Program-made: the position numbers and the translations under genes
Notes under the pieces: generated by a model
Told to the model about the DNA's origin: nothing
The model's input: only the letters and a program-made list of their open reading frames with translations
Database searches by the model: none
NCBI RefSeq assembly: GCF_003144095.1
Contig: NZ_NSKH01000003.1
Location: 568,086-632,085, forward strand
Direction of reading: 5' to 3'
Length of the DNA: 64,000 nucleotides
Source of the DNA: Streptomyces sp. ICBB 8177
Lineage (GTDB): Bacteria > Actinomycetota > Actinomycetes > Streptomycetales > Streptomycetaceae
In this document: positions 32,912-41,256 of the stretch, in pieces
How the letters are laid out: every line of letters starts with the position of its first letter
Numbering within the stretch: the first letter of the stretch is position 1

Positions 32912-33658
32912 TCAGGAGGACCGGCCCAGCACGCAGAACTCGTGGCCCTCCGGATCCGCCAGGCACGTCCACGGGACGTCGCCCTGCCCCAGGTCGAGGT
33001 CGGTGGCGCCGAGCCCCCGCAGCCTGGCGACCTCCTCCGCCTTGTCGTCGCCGGGATACGGCAGCAGGTCGAGGTGGACGCGGTCCGGCACGGTCTTCGG
33101 CCCGGGCGCGCGCAGGAACTCCAGATACGGCCCGACGCCCCGCGCGGAGCGCAACACCGCGCGGTCGTCCGCCACTTCGCGCACGTCCCAGTCCGTCGCC
33201 TCGCCCCAGAACCGGGCCATGGCGCGCGGATCCACGCAGTCGGCCACCACGGCCGCGATCGGCCCGGTGTCCCGGTAGGTCTCCCGGGGCTCCAGCACGC
33301 AGAACTCGTTGCCCTCCGGGTCGGCCAGGACCGTCCACGGCACGTCGCCCTGACCCACGTCCGCGGGCGTCGCGCCGAGCGTCTTCAGGCGGGCGACCAG
33401 TTCGGCCTGGTGAGCGGCGGAGGTGGTGGCGAAGTCGAGGTGCACGCGGTTCTTGGTGGCCGTCTTGGCTTCCGGTACGGCGACGACGTCGATGCACAGG
33501 ACGGCCGGGTCGGGCCAGACGAAGTCGCCGCCGGGCTCGACGTTGATCACACCGGGCCCTTCGCTGGAGACGCCCCAGCCGAGCGCGTCCGCCCAGAACC
33601 GCCCGACCACCTCGCAGTCGAGGGCCTTGAAGTTCACCTGAACAGGTCGCAGTGCCAT
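32912..33658 (-). CDS. Two-domain VOC (glyoxalase-like) protein
   Basis: A 248-residue protein made of two vicinal-oxygen-chelate domains of the glyoxalase-like type. The repeats are plain: VGQGDVPWTVLADPEGNEFCVLE ends the first half (about residues 102-124) and LGQGDVPWTCLADPEGHEFCVLG ends the second (about 222-245), each broken here only for comparison. RVHLDFATT and RVHLDLLPY carry the metal-ligand histidine of each half. ATG at 33658 after AGGAT. Such proteins are often lyases, dioxygenase-like or drug-binding; no activity can be assigned. It sits among flavin monooxygenases on the same strand. Confidence 0.85.
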   Translation of the reverse strand: MALRPVQVNFKALDCEVVGRFWADALGWGVSSEGPGVINVEPGGDFVWPDPAVLCIDVVAVPEAKTATKNRVHLDFATTSAAHQAELVARLKTLGATPADVGQGDVPWTVLADPEGNEFCVLEPRETYRDTGPIAAVVADCVDPRAMARFWGEATDWDVREVADDRAVLRSARGVGPYLEFLRAPGPKTVPDRVHLDLLPYPGDDKAEEVARLRGLGATDLDLGQGDVPWTCLADPEGHEFCVLGRSS

Positions 33659-33914
33659 GCGGCGATCCTAGGCACGCCCCGCACCCGGGACCCGCGGCTT
33701 ACCGGGCAGCGACCGCGCCGCCGCCCCGCGATGCCCGTCTGGGCCCTGCCCCGGGGTTCGTCGTCAAGCGTGTGGGCGGATTCGGCCGGAGGCCCGCTCT
33801 CAGCCGTGGGGCCTGGTGGATCATGGGGACGGCAGCATCCGACCGAGGGCGTGGAACGGCGACCGGCCGCGAGTCGGGCACCTTCCGCCCTCCGCCAGTG
33901 GAACGAGGAACCGC

Positions 33915-34355
33915 ATGCCTCTCAGCGGCGAGTACGAACCGAGTCCGGCGCAGTTCGTGCGCGACCAGGTCGCGTTGTACGAACGTTCCGGCGGCACCGA
34001 GGGAACGACCTTGCGGGGCAAGCCCGTTGTGGTTCTCACCAGCCTGGGCGCCAAGAGCGGCAAGCTGCGCAAGACGCCGCTGATGCGCGTCGAGCACGAC
34101 GGCTCGTACGCCCTCGTGGCCTCGCAGGGCGGCGCGCCCAGGCATCCGACCTGGTACTTCAACCTGGTCGCGCACCCGGTCGCCGAGTTGCAGGACGGGC
34201 CCGTGCGGCAGGACATGCGCGCCCGCGTGGTCGAGGGCGCGGAGCGGGACGCGTGGTGGGCGCGGGCGGTCGAGGCGTGGCCCGACTACGCGGAGTACGC
34301 GAAGAAGACGGACCGCGTGATCCCCGTCTTCGTCCTGGAGCCGGTGGCGGGCTGA
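33915..34355 (+). CDS. DDN-type (F420-dependent nitroreductase family) protein
   Basis: A 146-residue member of the deazaflavin-dependent nitroreductase/quinone reductase family (DUF385). Typical segments are [39 protein letters not shown] (shown in pieces: [22 protein letters not shown]) and [16 protein letters not shown]. Relatives in mycobacteria use reduced F420 to reduce quinones or nitro-compounds, and streptomycetes make F420. ATG at 33915 with GAGGAA upstream. It ends three bases from the convergent monooxygenase at 34358. Confidence 0.85.
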   Translation: MPLSGEYEPSPAQFVRDQVALYERSGGTEGTTLRGKPVVVLTSLGAKSGKLRKTPLMRVEHDGSYALVASQGGAPRHPTWYFNLVAHPVAELQDGPVRQDMRARVVEGAERDAWWARAVEAWPDYAEYAKKTDRVIPVFVLEPVAG

Positions 34356-34357
34356 CG

Positions 34358-35899
34358 TCAGCTCGCGGGTTCGCCCGCCCAGCGGCGCAGCGCGGTCTTC
34401 AGGCCCGCGCCGTCGGTGGCGTCCGTGGCCCAGGCGATCACGCCGTCCGGGCGGACCAGCACGCCGGCCGGCGTCGCGCGGCCGTCGGCCACGATGGTCA
34501 CCTGGCCGGTCCAGGGCGCGGCGACGCGGGCGAACGCGCCGTCCGGCGTGCGGTCGAGCAGCAGGAACCCACCGTCGTGGCCGTGGTCGACCAGCCGTGA
34601 GCCGTCGTGCAGCCGCAGATCGGGCACGTAGCGGCCGGTCAACGGGTGGTCGCCGGGCAGGGCGACCCGCTGACCGACGCCGGAGATCAGCTTGACGGCG
34701 TAGGTCGCGCCTTCTCCGGTGGCCAGCAGGTCGGCGACGACCTTGCGGAGCGCCGTGGACTTCGCGTCGCCGCGCAGCACGCCGATCTGGGCGCGGGTCC
34801 AGTCCAGCACCCAGGCGCCGAGGGGGCGGCGCTCGGCGTCGTAGGTGTCGAGCAGTTCCTCGGTCGCGCGCCCGGTGGCGACCGCGCCGAGCTTCCAGCC
34901 GAGGTTCATCGCGTCGCCGACCCCGAGGTTGAGCCCCTGGCCGCCGAACGGCGGGTGCACGTGGGCGGCGTCACCGGCCAGCAGCACCCGGCCCAGGCGG
35001 TAGTCGGCGGCCTGCCGGGCGTTGTCGCTCCAGCGGGTCGCGGCGCCGCGCAGCGCGGTCAGCGTGACGTCGGTGCCGGAGACGCGCCGCAGGCTCTCCT
35101 GCACGTCCTCCAACGTGACCGGCGCCGAGCGGTCGGCCGGGAGGCGCCCGAACTCGACGGTGACCACGCGCCCCGGCTGCGGCCCGTAGCGGTAGGCGCC
35201 GCGCGGCGACCACGTCCAGCCGTCGGCGAGCTTGCCCGGGTCCTCGATGTCGGCGAGCGCCATGTGGCCGGTCAGCTCGGGGTCGGTGCCGGGGAAGCCG
35301 ATGCCCGCGAGGCGGCGCACGGTGCTGTGCCCGCCGTCGCAGCCGGCCAGCCAGCGGGTGCGCACCGTGCCGTCGGTGGTGCCGACGAGCACGCCGTCGA
35401 CGGTGTCCTCCAGCGCCGTCACCTCGACCCCGCGGATCACCGGGACGCCGAGCCGGGCGACGTGCGCGGCCAGCAGTTCCTCCAGCTCGCGCTGCGGCAC
35501 CATGCGCGCGCCGTCGACGGCGGCGTGCGCGGCGAGGTCGGGGTCGGACCAGTCCACGAGGCCGGGGTCGAGGACCATCCCGGCGAAGTGCCCGGTGAAG
35601 CGCGGCACGCCGCCGGGCTCGCGGTCGCCGGACTCACGGCCGCCGGCCCCGCGGTGGAACGATCCCACCCGCTCCAGCGTCTCCCGCTGCACCCGCTCGG
35701 CGGCGGGCAGCAGGCCGCGGCGGTCGAGCGCTGCGGCGGTCGTCACGTTGATCGCGCCCGCCTTCATCCCCTCGTCCGGGTCGGTCCGCCGCTCGATCAC
35801 CTGCACCGACGCCCCGGCGAGCGCCAGCTCGGCGGCGAGCACGAGCCCCACCGGTCCGGCCCCGACCACGGTCACGTCCGCGTCCTGCTTCACTCGCAT
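34358..35899 (-). CDS. FAD-dependent aromatic monooxygenase
   Basis: A group A flavoprotein hydroxylase of about 513 residues with the same three motifs as its relatives: VTVVGAGPVGLVLAAELALAG near residue 10, LAGCDGGHSTVRRLAGI near 190, and GDAAHVHPPFGGQGLNLGVGDAMNLGWKL near 305. A C-terminal thioredoxin-like domain follows. The first methionines are crowded (35908 GTG, 35905 and 35899 ATG); none has a ribosome site, because the operators and promoter occupy the space. Transcription may start just before or at the start codon, giving a nearly leaderless message. Substrate unknown. Confidence 0.83.
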   Translation of the reverse strand: MRVKQDADVTVVGAGPVGLVLAAELALAGASVQVIERRTDPDEGMKAGAINVTTAAALDRRGLLPAAERVQRETLERVGSFHRGAGGRESGDREPGGVPRFTGHFAGMVLDPGLVDWSDPDLAAHAAVDGARMVPQRELEELLAAHVARLGVPVIRGVEVTALEDTVDGVLVGTTDGTVRTRWLAGCDGGHSTVRRLAGIGFPGTDPELTGHMALADIEDPGKLADGWTWSPRGAYRYGPQPGRVVTVEFGRLPADRSAPVTLEDVQESLRRVSGTDVTLTALRGAATRWSDNARQAADYRLGRVLLAGDAAHVHPPFGGQGLNLGVGDAMNLGWKLGAVATGRATEELLDTYDAERRPLGAWVLDWTRAQIGVLRGDAKSTALRKVVADLLATGEGATYAVKLISGVGQRVALPGDHPLTGRYVPDLRLHDGSRLVDHGHDGGFLLLDRTPDGAFARVAAPWTGQVTIVADGRATPAGVLVRPDGVIAWATDATDGAGLKTALRRWAGEPAS

Positions 35900-35908
35900 C
35901 GTCATCAC

Positions 35909-35944
35909 GAACACTGTTCTATAAACGAACGCTGTTCGTGTCAA
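35909..35944 (-). promoter_or_regulatory. Promoter with two GAAC-NNN-GTTC operators (monooxygenase at 34358)
   Basis: On the minus strand TTGACA (35944-35939) is followed after 17 bases by TAGAAC (35921-35916), or after 15 by TATAGA. The palindrome GAACGCTGTTC (35927-35937) fills the spacer and GAACACTGTTC (35909-35919) covers the -10 box and probable start. Centres are 18 bases apart. This is the classic layout of a repressor-blocked promoter. Confidence 0.75.
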
Positions 35945-36030
35945 GCGGCACGGAACCCGCCGCCCCCGAGAGCCGAAAGCCCCGCGTCCCCTTGGGGCGG
36001 CGCGCGGGCACGGCGCCGTGCGTTCCGCCC

Positions 36031-37155
36031 TCAGGACAGCTTCGCCTCAGGAGCGAACGCGGGCAGCTTCGCGAGACTGCCGCGCACGGCCTCGGCGCCG
36101 TACGCGAACATCTGCCGCTCGTACTCGCCGACCGCGCCGAGCAGATCCGTGCGGCCTTCTTCAGCCTCGATCAGGCGGCGGCGCAGCAGGTCGGCGTCGC
36201 GCAGCGCGGTGTTCGCGCCGTTGCCGCCGGTCGGCGAGGTGGCGTGGATCGCGTCGCCGAGCAACGTGACCGGTCCGGGCGCCCAGCGCTCACCGGGCTC
36301 GACCACCCGGATGGACAGCAGCGTGCTGTTGTCCGGGTCGGCCTGCTCGATCAGCGCGCGCAGCTGAGGGTGCCAGCCCTCCATCCTGGACAGCACGGCC
36401 TCCTGAGCGGACGCCTCCCCCAGCGTGCCGTTCGGCGGCAGGATCATGGCCCAGCGCACGTAGTCGCCGATGTCGGGCAGCGTGACGTCGGGGGCCAGTC
36501 GCTCGGCGGCCTGCTTCGGCGGAGTACGGAAACGCATCGCGCCGAGCAGCAGGCTGACGCCGTCGCCCGTGATCTTCGAGCCGTAGGCCTTGGACAGACC
36601 GGAGAACTCGTCGGTCAGCGGGGTGCGGCCGATGACGAACCGGACGCCGGTGTCGGTCGGGACGGTCCGCGGCGTCAACACCCCGCGGACCGCGGAGTTC
36701 ACGCCGTCCGCGCCGACGAGCAGGTCGGCGGTGGCCGGATCGCGGCGCGCGAACCGGGCTCGGACCGTACCGTCGGCCAGCACGTCGTAGCCGGTCAGCG
36801 CGGCGTCCGTGTGCACGGTGAGCCCGGTCAGCAGCAGGTGCCGCAGCACCTGCCGGTCGACCACGATGCCGGTCCGGCCGGCACCGAGCCTGCCGATCTC
36901 GTTCAGCCGCGGGTCCAGGATCAGCTGCTCGGCGGAGGCGTCCATGACGATCTCGTCCAGCAACGGGTGCCAGCGCGCCGGCAGGCAGTCGCGCACCGCC
37001 TGGAATCCGGCCGGGTCCAGCACGAGCCGGTAGCCCTGGAACCGCGCCACGATCCCCGGATCGCGCTCGAACACCTCGGCCTCGATCCCGGCCCCCCGCA
37101 GACCCTGCGCGAGAGCCAGGCCTCCCAGACCGGCTCCGATTACGGAAACTCGCAT
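36031..37155 (-). CDS. FAD-dependent monooxygenase (salicylate-hydroxylase-like)
   Basis: A 374-residue single-domain flavin monooxygenase. The FAD motif SVIGAGLGGLALAQGLRGAG is near residue 4, LVGADGVNSAVRGVLTP near 155, and TLLGDAIHATSPTGGNGANTALRDADLL near 295. Start ATG at 37155 has an excellent site (GGAGGTGTG); the frame further up is leader. Unlike the genes at 31190 and 34358 it lacks the C-terminal thioredoxin-like domain. Its promoter is nearly a copy of the one before the 34358 gene, so the two are probably controlled by the same repressor. Substrate unknown. Confidence 0.85.
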   Translation of the reverse strand: MRVSVIGAGLGGLALAQGLRGAGIEAEVFERDPGIVARFQGYRLVLDPAGFQAVRDCLPARWHPLLDEIVMDASAEQLILDPRLNEIGRLGAGRTGIVVDRQVLRHLLLTGLTVHTDAALTGYDVLADGTVRARFARRDPATADLLVGADGVNSAVRGVLTPRTVPTDTGVRFVIGRTPLTDEFSGLSKAYGSKITGDGVSLLLGAMRFRTPPKQAAERLAPDVTLPDIGDYVRWAMILPPNGTLGEASAQEAVLSRMEGWHPQLRALIEQADPDNSTLLSIRVVEPGERWAPGPVTLLGDAIHATSPTGGNGANTALRDADLLRRRLIEAEEGRTDLLGAVGEYERQMFAYGAEAVRGSLAKLPAFAPEAKLS

Positions 37156-37189
37156 CACACACCTCCAGGACATCGTCACCACGACTGAG

Positions 37190-37246
37190 GAACGCCGTTC
37201 TAGCTATACGATCACTGTTCTACTCAACGAACGACGTTCGAGTCAA
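37190..37246 (-). promoter_or_regulatory. Promoter with three GAAC-NNN-GTTC-type operators (monooxygenase at 36031)
   Basis: Minus-strand TTGACT (37246-37241) is followed after 18 bases by TAGAAC. GAACGACGTTC (37229-37239) lies in the spacer, GATCACTGTTC (37210-37220, one mismatch) over the -10, and GAACGCCGTTC (37190-37200) downstream. Centres are 19-20 bases apart. Matches the promoter at 35909-35944 almost base for base in its first 40 positions. Confidence 0.75.
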
Positions 37247-37446
37247 CTTCCAGCGGCCTGCCCTCCCGCCGATCCCCAGGTCGTGTGGGTGAGCTCATGG
37301 GTGGTCCTGACTCCGGCCCGGGCCCGCGTGCCGCGAATCCCGCCGGATACAATCCGGCGATTCTGCAGGGCTGAGGCCTCGGAGGGGCGCTCGGCTCCGC
37401 CCACTTCCGCGTGCTTACGCGCGACAATTCCGGGGGGCAATCGTCC

Positions 37447-39120
37447 ATGGTGTTCAGACCTCGTCCCATGAGACGGCTCGCCGTCATGGCCACAGCCACC
37501 GCCCTGGCCTTGGGGGCCATGACCGGTGCCGCCAACGCGACGAGCCCCGCCTCGTCGACGGTGAAGCCGCCCGAACGAGTGACGACGCGACAGGGCGTCC
37601 TCTTCGCCAAGCCGGCCGCCGCCGGCGCCACCACCGGCGAGGGCAAGGCCGCGGCCACCGGCTGGGCCGAGCCGTCCAGCATGACCGCGCAGACGTATTC
37701 CATGGCGCTGCTGACCTTCGACGACCAGGGCGGTACGTCCGTCGCATCCGGCGCCGACGAGTACCGTCAACTCCTGGACATCGGCGACGTCAGCGGCGGC
37801 AAGGGTGACGACCTGCTGGCGATCACCGAGTCAGGCCAGTTCCGGCTCTTCCCGAGCACTTACTCGCGGCCCAGTTCCAAATACCTCGTGATCGGCTGGG
37901 GTTGGCAGACCTACAACCAGGTCGCGGTCGTCGGGGACCTCACCGGCGACGGCCGTCCCGACCTGGTGGCCCGTGACACGCACGGCAGGCTCTGGTTCTA
38001 CCCCAGCAGGAACAGCCTCACCCAGCCCTTCGGCCCGCGCGTCCAGGTCGGCAGCGGCTGGAACATGTACGACCAGGTGGTCGGGGCCGCCCACTTCGAC
38101 GGCACGGCCACCGGTTCGCTGCTCGCCCGGGACCAGCAGGGCCGCCTGTGGCTCTACGACGGCCGCGGCGACGGCACGTTCGGCCCGCGCAAGCTCGTCG
38201 ACGCCGGCTGGGGCACCTACAACCAGCTGATCGGCCTGGACTACAACGGCGATGGCCACGGCGACGTCATCGCCCGCACCGAGTCCGGCGACCTGTACGC
38301 GTACGAGAGCGACGGCGCGGGGGGCCTGACCGCTCCCACGCGGATCGGCAGCGACTGGTCCGAGTACAACGCGCTGGGCAACGAGGGGCACCAGCCCGAC
38401 TTCGGCAAGGGTGAGATCTTCGCGCGCTACTCCAACGGCGACGCGTACTGGTACACCAGCGAGGAGAACGGCAAGCTCGACACGCGCTCCACGGCCGCGA
38501 CGGGCTTCACCCCCGCGACCTGGCCGACGATGACCGCGACCGTCGCGCCGACCGACAACGGCATGACGGACATCGCCACGATCGCCTACGACCACGCCCT
38601 GACGTACCTGGAAGCGTTCACCAGCGGGACGATCCCCACGGTCGCGTACAACGTGGTGGTCGGCCCCGGCGACCTGAACGGCGACGGCAAGCCCGATCTG
38701 CTGGGCCGCAACCCCAGCGGCTACCTGTGGTTCATCCCCGGGGACGGCAAGGGCTCGACCGACGGCAAGCCGGTGTCGCTGGGCGGCGGCTGGAACGCGT
38801 ACAACCACATCGTCGGCGCGGGCGACCTCACCGGCGACGGCGTCCCCGACATCGTCGCCACCACGCCGGGCGGAACGCTCTACCTCTACCCCGGCCTGGG
38901 CAACGGCGCGTTCGGCTCCCGCAGGGCCATCGGCAGCGGCTGGCAGATGTACGGCAGGATCGCCGCCCCCGGCGACCTCACCGGCGACGGCAAGTCCGAC
39001 CTGGTCGCCGTCGACTCCGCCGGACGGCTGTGGCTCTACCCCGGCCTGGGCGACGGCACGTTCGCCAAGCGCGAGGAGATCGGCACAAGCGGCTGGAACG
39101 GCTTCCACGACATCTCCTGA
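37447..39120 (+). CDS. Secreted FG-GAP/VCBS-repeat beta-propeller protein
   Basis: A 557-residue exported protein. The signal peptide (RRLAVMATATALALGAMTGAANA) should be cut after ANA near residue 37. The rest is mainly tandem VCBS/FG-GAP repeats of roughly 45-55 residues, each with a calcium-binding-like DxxGDGxxD loop (DLTGDGRPD, DYNGDGHGD, DLNGDGKPD, DLTGDGVPD, DLTGDGKSD) and a LWxYP strand, separated by GWxxYN linkers. Seven or so blades are visible, one or two degenerate, so a seven-bladed propeller is likely. ATG at 37447 after GGGGGG. Such proteins bind ligands or surfaces; there is no catalytic domain. Confidence 0.85.
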   Translation: MVFRPRPMRRLAVMATATALALGAMTGAANATSPASSTVKPPERVTTRQGVLFAKPAAAGATTGEGKAAATGWAEPSSMTAQTYSMALLTFDDQGGTSVASGADEYRQLLDIGDVSGGKGDDLLAITESGQFRLFPSTYSRPSSKYLVIGWGWQTYNQVAVVGDLTGDGRPDLVARDTHGRLWFYPSRNSLTQPFGPRVQVGSGWNMYDQVVGAAHFDGTATGSLLARDQQGRLWLYDGRGDGTFGPRKLVDAGWGTYNQLIGLDYNGDGHGDVIARTESGDLYAYESDGAGGLTAPTRIGSDWSEYNALGNEGHQPDFGKGEIFARYSNGDAYWYTSEENGKLDTRSTAATGFTPATWPTMTATVAPTDNGMTDIATIAYDHALTYLEAFTSGTIPTVAYNVVVGPGDLNGDGKPDLLGRNPSGYLWFIPGDGKGSTDGKPVSLGGGWNAYNHIVGAGDLTGDGVPDIVATTPGGTLYLYPGLGNGAFGSRRAIGSGWQMYGRIAAPGDLTGDGKSDLVAVDSAGRLWLYPGLGDGTFAKREEIGTSGWNGFHDIS

Positions 39121-39128
39121 GGAGACCT

Positions 39129-39153
39129 CGCGGCCCGGCTCCGCGGGGCCGCG
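39129..39153. terminator. Hairpin between convergent genes
   Basis: CGCGGCCC (39129-39136) pairs with GGGCCGCG (39146-39153), nine bases after the VCBS-protein stop and before the convergent oxidoreductase stop. Confidence 0.55.
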
Positions 39154-39189
39154 CGACCGGCAAGCCTCGCGCCGGGCCCGCCTCGTCCG

Positions 39190-39768
39190 TCACTCCTCGT
39201 ACGGGAACCGGGCGAGCGGCGCCTCCTGGGCGAAGAACGTCTTGGCCCGGGTGACCGCCCGCTCGTCGGCGAGCACCTGGCCCGGCCGGGAGCCGTTGCC
39301 GAGCAGTACACCGCCGAAGCGCATCCCCATGTACGCGGCGGTGTGCTGGAGCGTGCCCACCAGCGGCTCGGCGACCACCTCCTCGCGGTGCGCCATCACC
39401 GTCACGCCCCACAGCGTGCGTCCGGTCATCTCCGCCCGGAAGCCCGGGTCCGGGGTGGCCAGCCACTTCGACCAGTAGTCGAGGTAACGCTTGGCGTAGG
39501 ACGACACCGAGTACCAGTACAGGGGCGACGCGATCACGATGTCGGTGGCGGCGAGTGTCGCCCGCCGCAGCAGTTCCTCGTTCTCCTGCTCCGGCCAGGG
39601 CGCGTCGGCGTGCCGCGCGTCGACGTAGTCGGGCAGGGCCAGCTGGGCCAGGTCCAGCCAGCGCTGTTCGGTGTCGCCGGGCAATTGCTCCGCCGCGGCC
39701 CGGGCCAGCAGCTCGGTGTTGCCGTCCGATCGGGCGCTGGCGAGGAGGAAGAGAAACGAGCGGCTCAC
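39190..39768 (-). CDS. NAD(P)H-dependent FMN reductase/quinone reductase-like protein
   Basis: A 192-residue flavodoxin-fold oxidoreductase. The N-terminal strand and phosphate loop (FLFLLASARSDGNTELLARAAAEQL) bind FMN. ASPLYWYSVSSYAKRYLDYWSKW near residue 83 is the typical substrate-side segment of NADPH-dependent FMN reductases. GTG at 39768 with TGGAG upstream. It could supply reduced flavin to the nearby monooxygenases, but those of group A reduce their own FAD, so this is only a possibility. Convergent with the VCBS-protein gene. Confidence 0.85.
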   Translation of the reverse strand: MSRSFLFLLASARSDGNTELLARAAAEQLPGDTEQRWLDLAQLALPDYVDARHADAPWPEQENEELLRRATLAATDIVIASPLYWYSVSSYAKRYLDYWSKWLATPDPGFRAEMTGRTLWGVTVMAHREEVVAEPLVGTLQHTAAYMGMRFGGVLLGNGSRPGQVLADERAVTRAKTFFAQEAPLARFPYEE

Positions 39769-40153
39769 GTGAACTCCAGTCGTCGCAGTAGGCTCGCCTC
39801 CCCCAACCCCACCCGCTCACCCGGTATTTCCTCCGGTCTCAGCCACCCCGGAAAGCCTGCTCCCGGCAGTTCACCCGATGGCACGACCGCCGACGAGGCG
39901 TTCCGCGGTGCTCCACTCCAACAGGGGCCGGTGGCGTCGCGCAGGGACCTGCCCGGCACATCCACTGCGTCGGCACGGCACCGGAGGGCATCGTGCGACG
40001 CCCCGTGCCCGCCACCGCTAGAACTCACCCCGTGAGCCAGAGGCGAGCCGCGACCCGCTCACACGTACGGGTCAGGTTTTCCGGAACCCGTACGAACGCA
40101 ACGTACGGGCGTGGTTACGGTGCGCTGGGAAACGCGTGGGGAGTTGATGGGAC
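39769..40153. promoter_or_regulatory. 385-base intergenic region with CGTACGGG elements
   Basis: No gene is supported here. Near the right end are an inverted pair, CGTACGGGT (40064-40072) and ACCCGTACG (40086-40094), and a third direct copy CGTACGGG (40102-40109). They lie 45-90 bases before the XRE regulator start and look like an operator for that gene or its partner. The left 270 bases show nothing I can name. Confidence 0.5.
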
Positions 40154-40981
40154 ATGCAGCCACAACGAAAGCGCAGGAAGAAGCCGACGACCGCGTGGGG
40201 GCTCGTGGGCGCGCAGGTCGCGCTGTTCCGGGGCCTCAACGGACTGACGCAGGTCGAACTCGCGAACCGCGTGACGATCAGCGGGGAGTTGATGTCGTCC
40301 ATCGAACAGGGACGGCGCCCGTTGCTGCCCGATCTGGCCCGCAGGCTGGACCGCGTGCTCGACACGAAGGGTGTGTTCGAGGTCGCCACGGACAACATGC
40401 CGGAGGTGGACCGCTATCCCGTCTGGGCCGAGGAGTTCATGCTCTACGAGCGGACGGCGGTCGCGCTCTCATCGTTCGAGAACCAGGTGCTGCCCGGACT
40501 GCTGCAAACCGAGAACTACGCGCGTGCCGTGTTCCGCAACGAAATCCCGCTGCTCAGTGACGCAGAGATCGAAGAACGCGTAGCGGCTCGCGTGGAGCGT
40601 CAGGAGATCCTGCATCGTGCTGTGCCCGTGTCTGCCAGCTTCATCTTCTCCATGGCCACGCTCAAGGACCGTTTCGGCGGCGATGACGTCCACCGCGAGC
40701 AGTTGGCGCACCTTCGCGCGTGCGCGGATCTGCCCGGTGTCACGATCCAGGTGATGCCTGAAGGCCGCACCACGCACGCCGGGTTGTCGGGCCCGTTCGT
40801 ACTGCTGGAAACCTCCGAACACGTACACCTCGCCTACACGGAAACGCAGCGCGGCAGCCACTTGATCTCCGACCCGGACGAGGTAAGCATCCTGGCACGG
40901 AAGTATGCGATGCTGCGATCCCAGGCCTGCAATCCCGAGGAGACCAAGGGCCTGTTGGACAGCCTGCTAGGAGAGCGATGA
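40154..40981 (+). CDS. XRE-family regulator with DUF5753 domain (WhiJ-like)
   Basis: A 275-residue regulator. The N-terminal helix-turn-helix (about residues 14-70: FRGLNGLTQVELANRVTIS, SSIEQGRRPLLPDLARRL) is XRE-type. The rest is DUF5753 (about 85-265) with the usual FENQVLPGLLQTENYARAVF and ILHRAVPVSASFIFS segments. In streptomycetes these proteins stand next to DUF397 genes and include WhiJ, a developmental regulator. Here the ATG of the DUF397 gene overlaps its stop (ATGA at 40978), so the two are translated together. ATG at 40154. Confidence 0.9.
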   Translation: MQPQRKRRKKPTTAWGLVGAQVALFRGLNGLTQVELANRVTISGELMSSIEQGRRPLLPDLARRLDRVLDTKGVFEVATDNMPEVDRYPVWAEEFMLYERTAVALSSFENQVLPGLLQTENYARAVFRNEIPLLSDAEIEERVAARVERQEILHRAVPVSASFIFSMATLKDRFGGDDVHREQLAHLRACADLPGVTIQVMPEGRTTHAGLSGPFVLLETSEHVHLAYTETQRGSHLISDPDEVSILARKYAMLRSQACNPEETKGLLDSLLGER

Positions 40982-41235
40982 ACGGCGCACTGCAATGGTT
41001 CAAGTCCAGCTACAGCAGCGAGCAAGGCGGCAACTGCGTCGAAGTCGCCTACGCGTGGCACAAGTCCAGCTATAGCAGCGAAGAGGGCGGCGCCTGCGTC
41101 GAGGTGGCCGCCTGCCCCTCCGTCGTCCATGTCCGCGACTCCAAAGACCCCGAAGGCCCCGCCCTGGCCTTCACCCCCACCGCCTGGGCCGCGTTCACCA
41201 GCTTCGCCGCGCAACACCCCGCCCCTGAGGCGTAA
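40978..41235 (+). CDS. DUF397 protein with duplicated N-terminal motif
   Basis: An 85-residue DUF397 (BldB-related) small protein. The usual opening WFKSSYSSEQGGNCVEVA (residues 7-24) is followed directly by a second copy, WHKSSYSSEEGGACVEVA (about 27-44). The normal VHVRDSKDPEGPALAFTPTAWAAF tail comes after it (broken: VHVRDSKDPEG, FTPTAWAAF). Family proteins are usually 60-70 residues with one copy, so this is an internal duplication of about 60 bases. Overlaps the XRE gene by four bases. Such proteins are thought to bind and antagonise the XRE-DUF5753 partner. Confidence 0.88.
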   Translation: MNGALQWFKSSYSSEQGGNCVEVAYAWHKSSYSSEEGGACVEVAACPSVVHVRDSKDPEGPALAFTPTAWAAFTSFAAQHPAPEA

Positions 41236-41256
41236 GCGCCGCCCCCGGGGAGAGGG

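Noticed and set aside
37900-39100. Periodic DNA in the VCBS gene considered as a tandem repeat element
   Set aside because: The periodicity comes from the protein's beta-propeller blades and is diverged at DNA level.
39765-40028. 87-codon minus-strand frame in the gap before the XRE gene
   Set aside because: No ribosome site, no recognisable domain, and amino-acid composition typical of GC-rich noise.
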